Origin: HXMU1420-2 sp040830545
GTDB lineage: Bacteria; Pseudomonadota; Alphaproteobacteria; Rhodobacterales; Rhodobacteraceae
NCBI GenBank assembly: GCA_040830545.1
Contig: JBFOMB010000003.1
Location: 1-51,359 of the forward strand
Reading direction: 5' to 3'
DNA: 51,359 bases
Both the position numbers and the translations under genes were made by a program. The notes beneath the pieces were generated by a model. The model did not search any database. It saw only the letters and a list, made by a program, of their open reading frames with translations, and had not been told where the DNA came from. Each line of letters starts with the position of its first letter. The stretch's first letter is position 1. Shown here piece by piece: positions 32,306 through 41,490 of the stretch.

Positions 32306-33238
32306 GTTTAACAGCGCCTTTTCCATCATCATGTGCACGCCCTTGTTGCCATTGACTGTCTGCGTGATGCGCAAGTCTCCGGCCAGGCTGCACAGCATAT
32401 AGGCGTCTTCGCGGCTGAGGCCTGTGTGGTCCACAATCAAAGCGATCATGTCCCGGAGTGCTGTTTCCGCGCATTGATCCAGATCGGGGCCAACAGCGAG
32501 TGTGATGTAGTGGTCCGGCGTCTCCGCGCGCGGACGGTCCAATGTCATTTCATCTTGAAGGATAAACTGAAACGTACCGGTCAGGGCGGTTTCGATGGCC
32601 GTGAAATTGACTTCTCCGTCCCCTTGTGCGCCATGACCATCGCCGCAACTGAACTTCGCGCCCTCTGTGAGGATCGGCAGGTAAAGCACTGTTCCTGCAA
32701 CAAGTTCCTTCAGATCCAGATTGCCGCCATGCGCGCGCGGCTGAATGGAAGAAATCCGCCCCCACACCGGCGGCGGGGCCACGCCCATGACGCCGAAAAA
32801 CGGTTTCAGTGGCAGTTCCAGCCCCCAAGGCATCGTGCCTACCATCCGGTCCCGATCCAGCGGGATATGGGTTGTGCGGCTGATCGGGAAATCGTCAGGC
32901 AGCGTTCCGGCCAGTGGACGGATGATGTTCCATCCCCAATCCTGTCGCAAGGAGACGTCTATCACGCGTACTTCCAGGACCTGACCGGGTTGCGCGCCCT
33001 TGACCTCGACCGGACCGGTCAGGATGTGGCCGGGCAATTGGCGTTCGGAATGGGCGTGAATGTCGGCCAGTTCCGGGGGGATCTGAAAGCCGCCATCCGG
33101 CAGCACCTCCGGCCCGCCGGACACGGTGTCGATGACAACTTCGTCACCGCTGTCCACGGTCAGAACCGGCGCGCGGGCCGCATCAAAGAACCCCCAGGCG
33201 CACGTCCGGGCCGTGGCAGGCAGGTGATGCCGGGTCAT
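32300..33238 (-). CDS. Acetamidase/formamidase family hydrolase
   Basis: Amide hydrolase of 312 residues in the FmdA/AmdA family, releasing ammonia from small amides. Typical parts are ADIHAHSERQLPGHILTGPV, LRQDWGWN, and the acidic, metal-site segment KFSCGDGHGAQGDGEVN with its conserved His and Asp residues. Its ATG overlaps the stop of the M20 peptidase gene by four bases. As last gene of an acetamidase, M20, M20, M81 run it may finish the breakdown of a compound with amide bonds. The true substrate is unknown. Confidence 0.87.
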   Translation of the reverse strand: MTRHHLPATARTCAWGFFDAARAPVLTVDSGDEVVIDTVSGGPEVLPDGGFQIPPELADIHAHSERQLPGHILTGPVEVKGAQPGQVLEVRVIDVSLRQDWGWNIIRPLAGTLPDDFPISRTTHIPLDRDRMVGTMPWGLELPLKPFFGVMGVAPPPVWGRISSIQPRAHGGNLDLKELVAGTVLYLPILTEGAKFSCGDGHGAQGDGEVNFTAIETALTGTFQFILQDEMTLDRPRAETPDHYITLAVGPDLDQCAETALRDMIALIVDHTGLSREDAYMLCSLAGDLRITQTVNGNKGVHMMMEKALLNR

Positions 33239-34365
33239 TGCAGCCGCATCAACAGGCCAGCCATCAGCTTGCCGCGTTCAATCAGGCTGGGCAGTTGGAT
33301 ATGTTCGTTGAGCGTGTGCAGCCCGTCGCCCATCACGCCCAGCCCATCCAGCGTCGGAATGCCCATGGCCCCGGTGAAGTTCCCGTCAGACCCGCCGCCC
33401 GCGCTTTCCCCGCCCAGTTCGAACCCGATCTCACCCGCGATGTCCTGCGCCAGTTGGAACATGGTTTCGGTGCCTACCAGCCCCGGCGCCCAAACCGGGC
33501 GGGTGACACCGCGCGTGACTTCGAATTGCACGCCGTCGGCTTCACCGTTCAGCGCCAGCATGCGTTCAACGCCGTGATCCAGGTCTTCCTGCTTTTTGGC
33601 CATGCTCAAAGCTTCGGCATCGCAGTGTGTGGCGACGCAATTGACCCATTCGCCACCGTGGATCACGCCCACGCTGAAGGTACAATCGGGTCCTGTCATT
33701 CCCTCTATTTCCAACAGCTTGCGGGCCATTCCTGCGATGGCGGATTTGCCTTCGCCCAGCCGCGCGCCCGCATGGCTGGGTTTGCCGGTGCAGCGCAGAT
33801 TGAACCGGGCGATGGCATACCGCCCCGTCGTCAGGTTACCGTTGCGGTGACAGGGCTCGGGCACCAGAACGTATTTGTTCTTGGCTGCCTCGGCCTCGAT
33901 CAATTCGCGGGTGGAGGGCGTGCCGACCTCTTCATCCGGAGTAAACAGGATGGTCACCGGCAGCGGTGTTTGCAGGCCAGCGCGGGTCAATTGGCGCAAC
34001 GCCTCCACACTGATGAAATTGCCGCCTTTCATGTCCTGAATGCCGGGACCGTAACAGATGTCACCGTCGCGTTTGAATGGCAGCACATCCAGCGTACCGA
34101 CGGGATGCACCGTGTCCATGTGGCCCGCGATCAGGATGCCGGGCTGGCCAAAATCCGGGTGCGGCAGGCGCACGCGCAGGCTGCCACCGAATCCCATGCG
34201 GCCCGGAATGCGTTCGATCATGCCCATGCCCGCAAGGTCATAGGCGGCCACGTCCATCATACGGTTCACAGCGGCGGCGTCCCAGGTCGGGCTTTCACAT
34301 TCGATCCAGGGCTTCAGCCCTGCCACCATGGTGTCGATATCAAAGGGCAGGTCCAGATAGGTCAT
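33235..34365 (-). CDS. M20 metallopeptidase (ArgE/CPG2 type)
   Basis: Zinc exopeptidase or deacylase of 376 residues. Metal ligands are visible in AGHMDTVHP (His, Asp bridging), DMKGG and TPDEEVG (the Glu-Glu pair, of which the first is the catalytic base). The dimerisation domain lies near the middle (TGKPSHAGARLGEGKSA). It resembles carboxypeptidase G2 and acetylornithine deacetylase relatives. GAGG lies before the ATG at 34365; an upstream extension is not family-like. It sits ten bases after the second M20 gene and overlaps the acetamidase gene. Confidence 0.87.
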   Translation of the reverse strand: MTYLDLPFDIDTMVAGLKPWIECESPTWDAAAVNRMMDVAAYDLAGMGMIERIPGRMGFGGSLRVRLPHPDFGQPGILIAGHMDTVHPVGTLDVLPFKRDGDICYGPGIQDMKGGNFISVEALRQLTRAGLQTPLPVTILFTPDEEVGTPSTRELIEAEAAKNKYVLVPEPCHRNGNLTTGRYAIARFNLRCTGKPSHAGARLGEGKSAIAGMARKLLEIEGMTGPDCTFSVGVIHGGEWVNCVATHCDAEALSMAKKQEDLDHGVERMLALNGEADGVQFEVTRGVTRPVWAPGLVGTETMFQLAQDIAGEIGFELGGESAGGGSDGNFTGAMGIPTLDGLGVMGDGLHTLNEHIQLPSLIERGKLMAGLLMRLQ

Positions 34366-34375
34366 TATCAACCCC

Positions 34376-35539
34376 TCACAGTGGCAGGCGGCGTTCAACC
34401 ACCCGCGCCATGATCGAGGCACCCACCGGCAGAACCTCGGGGTCCAGGTAAAATCCCGGATTGTGCAGGGGCAGGGTGCCACCATGTCCAATCCGGCAAT
34501 AGGCCCCCGGCACGACCTTGAGCATGTCAGCGAAATCCTCGGACCCGGTGGCGGGCTGCGCAGTGTCCGAGATGTTGTCCGCCCCTACGATGTCGGCGGC
34601 CGCCTCCAGATAGGCATCCGACAGCGCGTTGTCATTCACCAGCACGTCAAAGATGTTGCGCAAGTCCACCCGGATTTCGATTCCGAATGCCTTTTCAAAC
34701 CCTTCACACAGGTCCTTCATCCGTTCTTCGGCGATGGCATAGACCTCGTCCTTGAAGTAGCGGATCGTGCCGGACAGAGTCGCGGTGTCGGGTACAATGT
34801 TATAGGCGGTACCTGCATGGAACTGCGTGACGGAGAGGACGCAGGTATCGAGCGGCGGCACGTTGCGCGACACGATGGTCTGCAATTGCGAGACCAATGC
34901 CGAGCCGATCACCAGTGGATCACGCGACGCCTGCGGCATGGCTGCGTGGCTGCCGCGGCCCTGAATGTGGATGTCAAAGAAGGCCGCACCTGCCATGGCT
35001 GTGCCCTTGCAAATGTCGACCTGACCCGGCGTGCCGTTGGGGTAGTTGTGCATGCCGTAAACTTCGTCACAGGGAAATTTGTCAAACAAGCCCTCGGCAA
35101 GCATGCCGCGCGCGCCGCCCAGACCTTCCTCGGCCGGCTGGAAGATCAACACAGCGGTGCCGTCAAAGTCGCGCGTCGCAGCCAGATGCTTGGCCGCGCC
35201 CAGCAACATCGTGGTGTGCGAATCGTGGCCACAGGCGTGCATGACACCGGGGTTTTTGGAGGAATAGGGCAGGTTGGTTTCCTCATGGATCGGCAGCGCA
35301 TCCATATCGGCGCGCACACCCACCCGTCGTGACCCGTCGCCCTTGCCTTTGATCAGACCTACAACGCCGGTCTTCGCCAGTCCGGTATGCACCTCGTCCA
35401 CGCCATAGGCTTTCAGCTTCTCCGCCACCACAGACGCGGTGCGGGTTTCGGTGAACCCGATTTCCGGATGCTCGTGCAGATCCTTGAAGATCGCGGTCAG
35501 TTCGTCGGAGGCGTCGGCAATGATCGGCAGCACAGGCAT
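34376..35539 (-). CDS. M20 amidohydrolase (hippurate hydrolase/aminoacylase type)
   Basis: Metal-dependent N-acyl-amino-acid hydrolase of 387 residues, M20D subfamily. Characteristic motifs are LHEHPEIGFTETRT, RADMDALPIHEE, HACGHDSHTTMLLGAA and FQPAEEGLGGARGML, all of which carry metal or catalytic residues. It differs from the neighbouring M20 gene in subfamily, so the two likely act in sequence on different bonds. AAGGA lies eight bases before the ATG. Only 30 bases separate it from the M81 gene upstream. Confidence 0.9.
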   Translation of the reverse strand: MPVLPIIADASDELTAIFKDLHEHPEIGFTETRTASVVAEKLKAYGVDEVHTGLAKTGVVGLIKGKGDGSRRVGVRADMDALPIHEETNLPYSSKNPGVMHACGHDSHTTMLLGAAKHLAATRDFDGTAVLIFQPAEEGLGGARGMLAEGLFDKFPCDEVYGMHNYPNGTPGQVDICKGTAMAGAAFFDIHIQGRGSHAAMPQASRDPLVIGSALVSQLQTIVSRNVPPLDTCVLSVTQFHAGTAYNIVPDTATLSGTIRYFKDEVYAIAEERMKDLCEGFEKAFGIEIRVDLRNIFDVLVNDNALSDAYLEAAADIVGADNISDTAQPATGSEDFADMLKVVPGAYCRIGHGGTLPLHNPGFYLDPEVLPVGASIMARVVERRLPL

Positions 35540-35569
35540 CGGAGTGGTCCTTCTGTTTCGGAGATGGCG

Positions 35570-37018
35570 TCAGTCAAACGGATTTTCGACGCGGGGCCAA
35601 TAGTGTCCGTCCCGTTTTGTGTAGGGAATGTTTGCATAGTCCGGTGTGATCGCGCCGGGACCCGAAATAAAGATCACTTCAGAGGCGATGGGGCCGAACC
35701 CTGCATGGAAATGCTGCGAAGATTTGACGATCACCGCGCGCATCTGGCTCAGATCGATGCCCAGATCGGTAAAGGCAATGGGATGGAAGGCCTGTGTGCG
35801 ACGGTCATTCACGACCAGATGCACGCCGTTCGTTTCCAACCAGACACCGGTGCCCATGTCCATCTGGGTGTCCCCCATGAACTGAGGCATGTTTTCCTTG
35901 ATCCCGCGCACGGTCACGTTCAGGTCCAGCGGATCGCCGGACATTTCACCTACCTGGCCGCCCAGCCGCACCTGCATCTGCCCGCCGGCACCGACGTCGC
36001 GCACCATCTGGACCACCACCGGGTCCCAGAAGATGCCAATGGCCACATCGGTCATGCCACGGTCCAGCACATCGCGCAGGACAAATGTGCTGTCCGCCGG
36101 GGCCCCGCCACCTGCATTGTCAGCAAAGTCAGCCAAGACAACCGGGGTCGCGTTGGCCTCTTCCGCGCGGGTCAGGGCCTCGCCGATTCCGGGCCAATCC
36201 GGGCGGAGTTGGTCGCGCAGGTCCCACAGGCGTTCGCCAAACGCGCGCGCGGTGGCTTCCGCTTGGGCCGCGTCGCCATCGGTGATTGCCAGCATCCGTG
36301 TGCCGACACGCGGGCAGTCGCCCCAGGGGAACCCGTGGCTGAGCGACAGAGACAGGATGCCATCCGTTCCTTCCTGCGCCTGCATGTCATCCACGAACTG
36401 CCGCATGGGCGCGCGGGTGGTGTGGTACATGGTGATCATCCGGCAGTCATAGTCGCGCATGACCGGATTGATTTTGCCTTCCGCCGTGTCAGCGGCCAGC
36501 GTGAACAACTCACGCGCCCGGTCCGGGCTATCGACATGGGGGTATTCCTTGTAGCTGATGATCAGTGTCGCCGCCTCCAGCATGGCGTCGGTCAGGTGAT
36601 TGTGCGGGTCAATTTCCAGCCCGATCACAGCGTCCGGTCCCAGAATGTCGCGCGCGCGGGTCAGGAAATCGCCTTCGCAGTCGTCATAACCCTCGGCAAT
36701 CATCGCGCCATGCATCGACATCAGAAGGATGTCGGGTTTGGCGATACGGATGTCATTCAGGATCTCGTCCCGGTATGCCTCATAGGTCGCACGGATCGTC
36801 AGACCCGCTGGTTGGGCAAAGGCGCACAGACTTTCGACGACGTCCCATCCTTTGGCCTCTGCCATAGCGCGCCATTCATGCAGCGGGGCGGAAAACAGGT
36901 TGGCGGTCTGTGCGGTTGCCTCCCGGCTGACAAAAGCGCTTTCAAAAGCCAGTCGACCCGTAGGGATCGGTGAAAACGTGTTGGTTTCGGTCGCCAGACC
37001 GGCAATCAGAACTTTCAT
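35570..37018 (-). CDS. M81 metallopeptidase (MlrC, microcystinase C-like)
   Basis: Zinc peptidase-like protein of 482 residues. It opens KVLIAGLATETNTFSPIPT, the usual M81 start. Metal-site candidates are MSMHGAM with the Asp-rich CEGDFLTRAR, and EIDPHNHLTDAM. MlrC cleaves linearised microcystin in sphingomonads, but most relatives occur in catabolic operons with M20 enzymes and peptide or amide transporters and have unknown substrates. The ATG at 37018 has GAGG upstream. It is the first gene of the four-gene amidohydrolase operon and is divergent from the MscS gene. Confidence 0.88.
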   Translation of the reverse strand: MKVLIAGLATETNTFSPIPTGRLAFESAFVSREATAQTANLFSAPLHEWRAMAEAKGWDVVESLCAFAQPAGLTIRATYEAYRDEILNDIRIAKPDILLMSMHGAMIAEGYDDCEGDFLTRARDILGPDAVIGLEIDPHNHLTDAMLEAATLIISYKEYPHVDSPDRARELFTLAADTAEGKINPVMRDYDCRMITMYHTTRAPMRQFVDDMQAQEGTDGILSLSLSHGFPWGDCPRVGTRMLAITDGDAAQAEATARAFGERLWDLRDQLRPDWPGIGEALTRAEEANATPVVLADFADNAGGGAPADSTFVLRDVLDRGMTDVAIGIFWDPVVVQMVRDVGAGGQMQVRLGGQVGEMSGDPLDLNVTVRGIKENMPQFMGDTQMDMGTGVWLETNGVHLVVNDRRTQAFHPIAFTDLGIDLSQMRAVIVKSSQHFHAGFGPIASEVIFISGPGAITPDYANIPYTKRDGHYWPRVENPFD

Positions 37019-37165
37019 GGAGGCCTCGCGGGACAAGCTGTGCAATGCCCATCATTTGACGGGATTTGCGCAGAGTGAACCAGTTGTTTTTCCCGGATTT
37101 GCCAAAAGCTGGTGTTTTCGCCGACACTTGGGTCGGGCATGTGAGCAATGGGACGGGGTTTGGGC

Positions 37166-38833
37166 ATGACAGCAACATTGAAAATGGCCACACGGCAACT
37201 GGCCGTTTGGTTGATGCTCTTGGCCGTTGCGGTGTTTGCCATCGCCACACCTGCACCTGCACAGGATGCCTCGCAAAATGCGGCTAGCGAAGAGGTCGAG
37301 GATACCGAGTTTCGTGCGCCCGTCATCGTGGATGGTGAGGTGCTGTTCGAAGTGCGCGGCTCCAGCGCGTTGCCAGCTACGGAACGCGCCGCAGAAGTGG
37401 CTGAACGGATCATCAGCATTGCAGAAAGCAGTGAAGAGACCAGTGTGTCGATCGAGGTGCGCAACAACGTGTTCGGACGCGAAATCCTGATCGACGGGCA
37501 GTCCGTATCCATCACCACCCGCGCGGATGCCGAGAACGATCAGATGGAAATCGATGTGCTGGCGTTTCTACATGCCGAGGCGATACAGGAGGCGATCATC
37601 GCTTACCGCGTTGCGCGCAGCGATCAGGCCCGGGTCAAAAGCGCCATCGCGGCCGTCGCCTGGTCGGTCGGGTTTCTGGTGCTCTCAATCTTCTTTCTCG
37701 CGCGGCGACAGGCAGTCGTGCAGGCCATCCAGCGCCTCGCAGAACGCTATTTTCTGCATGTCGAAGAAGCGACCAAATCTATCCTGCGTCGCCGCGCCTT
37801 TGCCACGCTGGTGGGCTATGCCGTACTGGTGGTGATGTGGACGATCTACCTGATCCTGTTCTACTATTACCTATCCTTCGTCTTGTTGTCCTTTGCTGAA
37901 ACGCGCCCTGTGGCGGAACTGCTGCTGACCTATGTCAGCGGGCCATTGATCACGGTCTTGCAGGGCATTCTGGCCTATCTGCCCAACGTCGTGATGCTGG
38001 TGATCATCTACCTGCTGACACGCTGGACAGTGCGCGGGATGACGTTGTTTTTCGAGAACCTGGAAAACGGCGTGTTCGAAATCCCGGATTTCGAAAAGCA
38101 CTGGATCGGGCCCACGGTTTTCCTATTGCGGATTGTCATCATCCTCATCGCTTTGGTGTTTGCGTATCCCTATCTGCCCGGGTCGGATTCACGTGCCTTT
38201 CAGGGGCTGACTATTTTGGCCGGGGTCATGGTTTCGCTCGGGTCAAACACGGTTGTCTCGAACATCATGGCGGGGCTGTTTGTGATTTACCGCCGCTCCA
38301 CCAACGTAGGTGACCGGATCGAGATTGGGGGCAAAGTGGGCGATGTGGTCGAAATCAAACTGATGGAGACCGTGATCAAATCGGTGAAAAACGAAATGAT
38401 CTCGATCCCGAACTCGCAGTTGCTGAATTCCGAGGTGGTGAACTTTACGCGCAAGGTCGATGGGCGGGGATTGCTGGTTCATACGACGGTAGGCATCGGA
38501 TACGAGGAACCCCCGGCCAAGGTTGTGGCCATGCTGATCGAGGCCGCAAACCGCACGCCGGGCTTGAAAGCGCGGCCGGAACCGTTTGTTCTGTGGACCC
38601 AACTGGCAGACTACGCGATCAACTATGAAATCAACGCCTTTACGTCGCGCGGGGCGAGCCTGCCGAAAATAAAATCGGACCTGCACCAGAACATCGTCGA
38701 AGTGTTCAATGAAAACCGGACACAGATTATGACGCCGTCATACATGGCCGACCCGGAGGTGCCCAAAATCCCGGACCAGGCGTGGGATGGCACGTTGGCC
38801 CATGAAAGCGGATCGGTGCCTGACGAGGCATGA
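37166..38833 (+). CDS. MscS-family mechanosensitive channel
   Basis: Inner-membrane channel of about 555 residues. A cleavable signal (LAVWLMLLAVAVFAIATPAPAQ) precedes a periplasmic domain of about 110 residues with an alpha/beta look. Several transmembrane helices follow (about 155-360). The pore helix and MscS beta domain are seen in SLGSNTVVSNIMAGLFVIYRR and VGDRIEIGGKVGDVVEI. A C-terminal domain ends near 530. The periplasmic part makes it longer than E. coli MscS (286). It releases solutes on osmotic downshock. ATG 37148, 37166 and 37184 are in frame; 37166 gives the best signal peptide. Confidence 0.87.
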   Translation: MTATLKMATRQLAVWLMLLAVAVFAIATPAPAQDASQNAASEEVEDTEFRAPVIVDGEVLFEVRGSSALPATERAAEVAERIISIAESSEETSVSIEVRNNVFGREILIDGQSVSITTRADAENDQMEIDVLAFLHAEAIQEAIIAYRVARSDQARVKSAIAAVAWSVGFLVLSIFFLARRQAVVQAIQRLAERYFLHVEEATKSILRRRAFATLVGYAVLVVMWTIYLILFYYYLSFVLLSFAETRPVAELLLTYVSGPLITVLQGILAYLPNVVMLVIIYLLTRWTVRGMTLFFENLENGVFEIPDFEKHWIGPTVFLLRIVIILIALVFAYPYLPGSDSRAFQGLTILAGVMVSLGSNTVVSNIMAGLFVIYRRSTNVGDRIEIGGKVGDVVEIKLMETVIKSVKNEMISIPNSQLLNSEVVNFTRKVDGRGLLVHTTVGIGYEEPPAKVVAMLIEAANRTPGLKARPEPFVLWTQLADYAINYEINAFTSRGASLPKIKSDLHQNIVEVFNENRTQIMTPSYMADPEVPKIPDQAWDGTLAHESGSVPDEA

Positions 38834-38909
38834 ACACAGGTTTCACGTTGGCCTCAGTCGCGGGGCAAGTTAGACAGCGCGGCGTTGCAGACCCGCCGGA
38901 GCCCCTGCC

Positions 38910-39596
38910 GTGAGCGCCAGAAAGAAAATCGCAGACAGCGCATGGCTGAACCGGCGCGTTGAGGCGCTGGTGGCGGGCTGGGTTCGTTTTGCGCACGCGA
39001 CATCGCGCTGGGAGCGGATCGGATTTGAACCGATGGATGACGTGCTGGCCAGCGGCGAACCCGTGATTGCGGTGCTGTGGCATCAGCGGCTGATGATGGC
39101 GCCTTACCTGTTTGATCCGTCGAAAGGGCCGATTTGTACGTTGACCTCGACCGGGCGGGCGGGGCGGCTGGCAGGACAGATGGTGGCGCGGTTCGGGCTG
39201 GGCACGATTGCGATGAAGTCCCATGATCGCAATCTGGCGCTGACACGCGCCGTGATGGGGCAAATGAAGGCGGGCACGTCGGTCGGGTTGGCGGCAGATG
39301 GTCCACGCGGGCCAGCGCGTTTGGCTTCCGCCGCGCCGGTCAGTTGGGCGCGGGCGAGCGGGAGGCGCGTCTTTGTACTCAGCTATTCGGCGCGTCGGGT
39401 GTGGGTACTGGGCACTTGGGATCGCATGTGGGTGCCGTTGCCGTTTACGCGCGGGGTGCTGATGTGCCGCGAATGGGGCGAGCAGGTGCCGCGCAGCGCG
39501 GATGCGCAGATGACCGAAAGTTACCGCCAAAAGCTGGAAGCGGCCCTGAATGCTGTCACCGAAGAGGCAGACCGCCAAGTGGGGCGCATTGGCTGA
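38910..39596 (+). CDS. DUF374 lysophospholipid acyltransferase-like protein
   Basis: 228 residues with the DUF374 pattern: a His-containing VLWHQRLMMAPYLF, TSTGRAGRLAGQMVARFG, and GLAADGPRGPARLASAAPV, followed by an aromatic, basic segment. DUF374 proteins are relatives of the LPLAT acyltransferases and are believed to act on membrane or lipid A acyl chains; activity is not established for this one. It lies 76 bases after the MscS gene and 99 before a fatty acyl-AMP ligase gene, on one strand. I treat it as a likely but unproven part of the acyl cassette that follows. Confidence 0.8.
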   Translation: MSARKKIADSAWLNRRVEALVAGWVRFAHATSRWERIGFEPMDDVLASGEPVIAVLWHQRLMMAPYLFDPSKGPICTLTSTGRAGRLAGQMVARFGLGTIAMKSHDRNLALTRAVMGQMKAGTSVGLAADGPRGPARLASAAPVSWARASGRRVFVLSYSARRVWVLGTWDRMWVPLPFTRGVLMCREWGEQVPRSADAQMTESYRQKLEAALNAVTEEADRQVGRIG

Positions 39597-39695
39597 GAAG
39601 GACGAGCCGTTTTGTGAGCCTTTGAACCGCGCCGGTTGATTGTCGCGCGGAACTCTGGCAGGGCAATCTGCAACGCGACAGACAGGGAAAACCAC

Positions 39696-41216
39696 GTGCA
39701 AATCCACTGGCCGGACCAATTCACGTTCATTGGCAAAACGCGCCCCGAAGGCGAGGCCGTGCCTGCCGCCCAGATTGCGGGACGAGCGGCGAATGTCGCA
39801 GATTTGCTGCGCGCGAACGGCTGTGTCCCCGGCGACCGGATCGCCATGTGGGTGTCCGAAGGGGAAAACCAGCTGGCCGCCATGTTCGGCAGCTGGCTGG
39901 CCGGTGTCAGTTTTTGTGTTCTGCCGTCCTTTGCCGGGCGCACAAACACGGAACGCTCGCAAACCCGCGTCGATGACGTGTTCAGCGTTCTGCAGCCCCG
40001 TTTGCTGTTGAAAACGGAAGGGACCGAACTGCCGGAAAACATCGCAGGGCAGGTGCCCGTCGTGGACCTGCCAGGCGTCGCTGCCGCTGTGCCAGAACTG
40101 GACCCGAACAGCCTGCATTTTCCAATGGCTGACGACGACATCGCATTTATCCAGTTCACCTCGGGCAGCACCGGGGGCGCGAAGGGGGCTGTGGTGCGCT
40201 TTGGGCAGCTTCTGGCCAATCTGACTGCCATTGCTGACCGGGTCGGCATGACGGACAAGGACAGCATGGTCAGTTGGGCGCCGCTTTATCATGACATGGG
40301 TCTGATGGCGGTTCTGCTGCCGCTCAGCCGTGGCGCGGATGTCGTGCTGATGGAAACGGATCATTTCGTGCGCCGCCCTGCCGCCTGGCTGGAGGCGATT
40401 TCGCGGCATCGCGGCACGGTGACAACGGCGCCGCCGACCTCCCTGAAACTGTTGACGCGGCGGGTGGCGAAGGATGTGGACCTGTCGTCGTGGCGCTATG
40501 CGTGGATCGGGGGAGAGATGGTGTTTCCGTCGATCCTGAAAGGGTTCGAAGAGACCTATGCGCCCATGGGGCTGGCACCGGGTGTTTTGCAACCCACCTA
40601 CGGCATGGCGGAAACAGTGGTGGGCATTTCCTGCGGCGAGCCCGGAGAGGTATGGTCGGAGCAGGATGGATTTGCTTCTTGTGGACCGGTTCTGCCAGGG
40701 TTCCAGCATCGCATCGTGGACGACGAGGGCACGCCAGTTGCCCCTGGCGAACGCGGGTATCTGCATGTCAAAGGCGCTTCAGTACTGCGTGGCTACCTTG
40801 GCCTCGACCCGTTTGATCCGGAAGATTTCTTCGACACCGGCGACGTGGCCTTCGAACAGGACGGACGGCTCTATATCACGGGCCGGGTAAAGGACGTACT
40901 GAAACGCGGAGGGGAGATGTTCCCAGCCACCGTGGTCGAGGCCGTGGCCGAGGCCGCGCTGGACCTGCGCACGGGCCGGGCGGCTGCGTTTTCTCATCTG
41001 CGCCCCGATCTGGGCAAGGAAGAACTGGTGCTTCTGGTCGAAAGCCGCCAGTGGGACGATATGGATGCGCGCAAGGTGGCGGGTGCCATCGCGCAGGAGG
41101 TGGGTGTTCAGATGGACATCATCCGCCCGGCCGCCGGTGGCCGTATCCCGCGCACCTCCAGCGGAAAAATCATGCGCCAAAAAGCTGCGGCGCTTTATAA
41201 GGAAGGACAGATTTGA
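39696..41216 (+). CDS. Fatty acyl-AMP ligase-like adenylating enzyme
   Basis: ANL-superfamily enzyme of 506 residues that activates a carboxylic acid with ATP. The P-loop FTSGSTGGAKG is at 154-164. APLYHDMGLM is the form found in fatty acyl-AMP ligases. YGMAETVVG, DTGDVAFEQDGRLYITGRVK and the C-terminal RTSSGKIM with catalytic Lys follow. An adjacent acyl carrier protein suggests it loads a fatty acid onto that carrier rather than onto CoA. I prefer the GTG at 39696, with AGGGA upstream, to the in-frame TTG at 39636, which adds unrelated residues. It overlaps the carrier gene by one base. Confidence 0.87.
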   Translation: MQIHWPDQFTFIGKTRPEGEAVPAAQIAGRAANVADLLRANGCVPGDRIAMWVSEGENQLAAMFGSWLAGVSFCVLPSFAGRTNTERSQTRVDDVFSVLQPRLLLKTEGTELPENIAGQVPVVDLPGVAAAVPELDPNSLHFPMADDDIAFIQFTSGSTGGAKGAVVRFGQLLANLTAIADRVGMTDKDSMVSWAPLYHDMGLMAVLLPLSRGADVVLMETDHFVRRPAAWLEAISRHRGTVTTAPPTSLKLLTRRVAKDVDLSSWRYAWIGGEMVFPSILKGFEETYAPMGLAPGVLQPTYGMAETVVGISCGEPGEVWSEQDGFASCGPVLPGFQHRIVDDEGTPVAPGERGYLHVKGASVLRGYLGLDPFDPEDFFDTGDVAFEQDGRLYITGRVKDVLKRGGEMFPATVVEAVAEAALDLRTGRAAAFSHLRPDLGKEELVLLVESRQWDDMDARKVAGAIAQEVGVQMDIIRPAAGGRIPRTSSGKIMRQKAAALYKEGQI

Positions 41217-41476
41217 TGAGTGACCAAACCTGGACCGTGGACCGTGTTGCGGCCATTCTGCGCGAGTTGGCCAAGGAAGATGAACTGCCCCAGCACCTGC
41301 TGACTGCAGCCATCACTGAGGCGGATACAGTCGAAACACTGGGTCTCGATTCCATCGGGGCCGTGGCACTGATCGACCGGCTGGAAACCGAGGCAGGCGT
41401 GCCCCTGCCAGATGATTTTCTGGATTTCAAGGACAGCGTGGCAGACATTGTCGCCCGTCTGTCCTGCATGAGCTGA
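41216..41476 (+). CDS. Acyl carrier protein
   Basis: A discrete acyl carrier protein of 86 residues. The phosphopantetheine attachment site is Ser46 in LGLDSIGAV. The sequence is acidic and has the expected four-helix spacing. The DSIG form, not DSLD, separates it from the fatty acid synthase carrier AcpP. AAGGA precedes the ATG at 41216, which overlaps the ligase stop codon (TGATG). The carrier is probably loaded by the upstream ligase, and its acyl chain modified by the methyltransferase 14 bases downstream. Confidence 0.9.
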   Translation: MSDQTWTVDRVAAILRELAKEDELPQHLLTAAITEADTVETLGLDSIGAVALIDRLETEAGVPLPDDFLDFKDSVADIVARLSCMS

Positions 41477-41490
41477 GCGCGGAGGTCCCC

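Noticed and set aside
38727..40766. Very long open frame (679 codons) on the minus strand
   Set aside because: It runs antisense to the DUF374 and acyl-AMP ligase genes, has the Arg/Pro/His-rich composition of a shadow frame in GC-rich DNA, and shows no recognisable domain.
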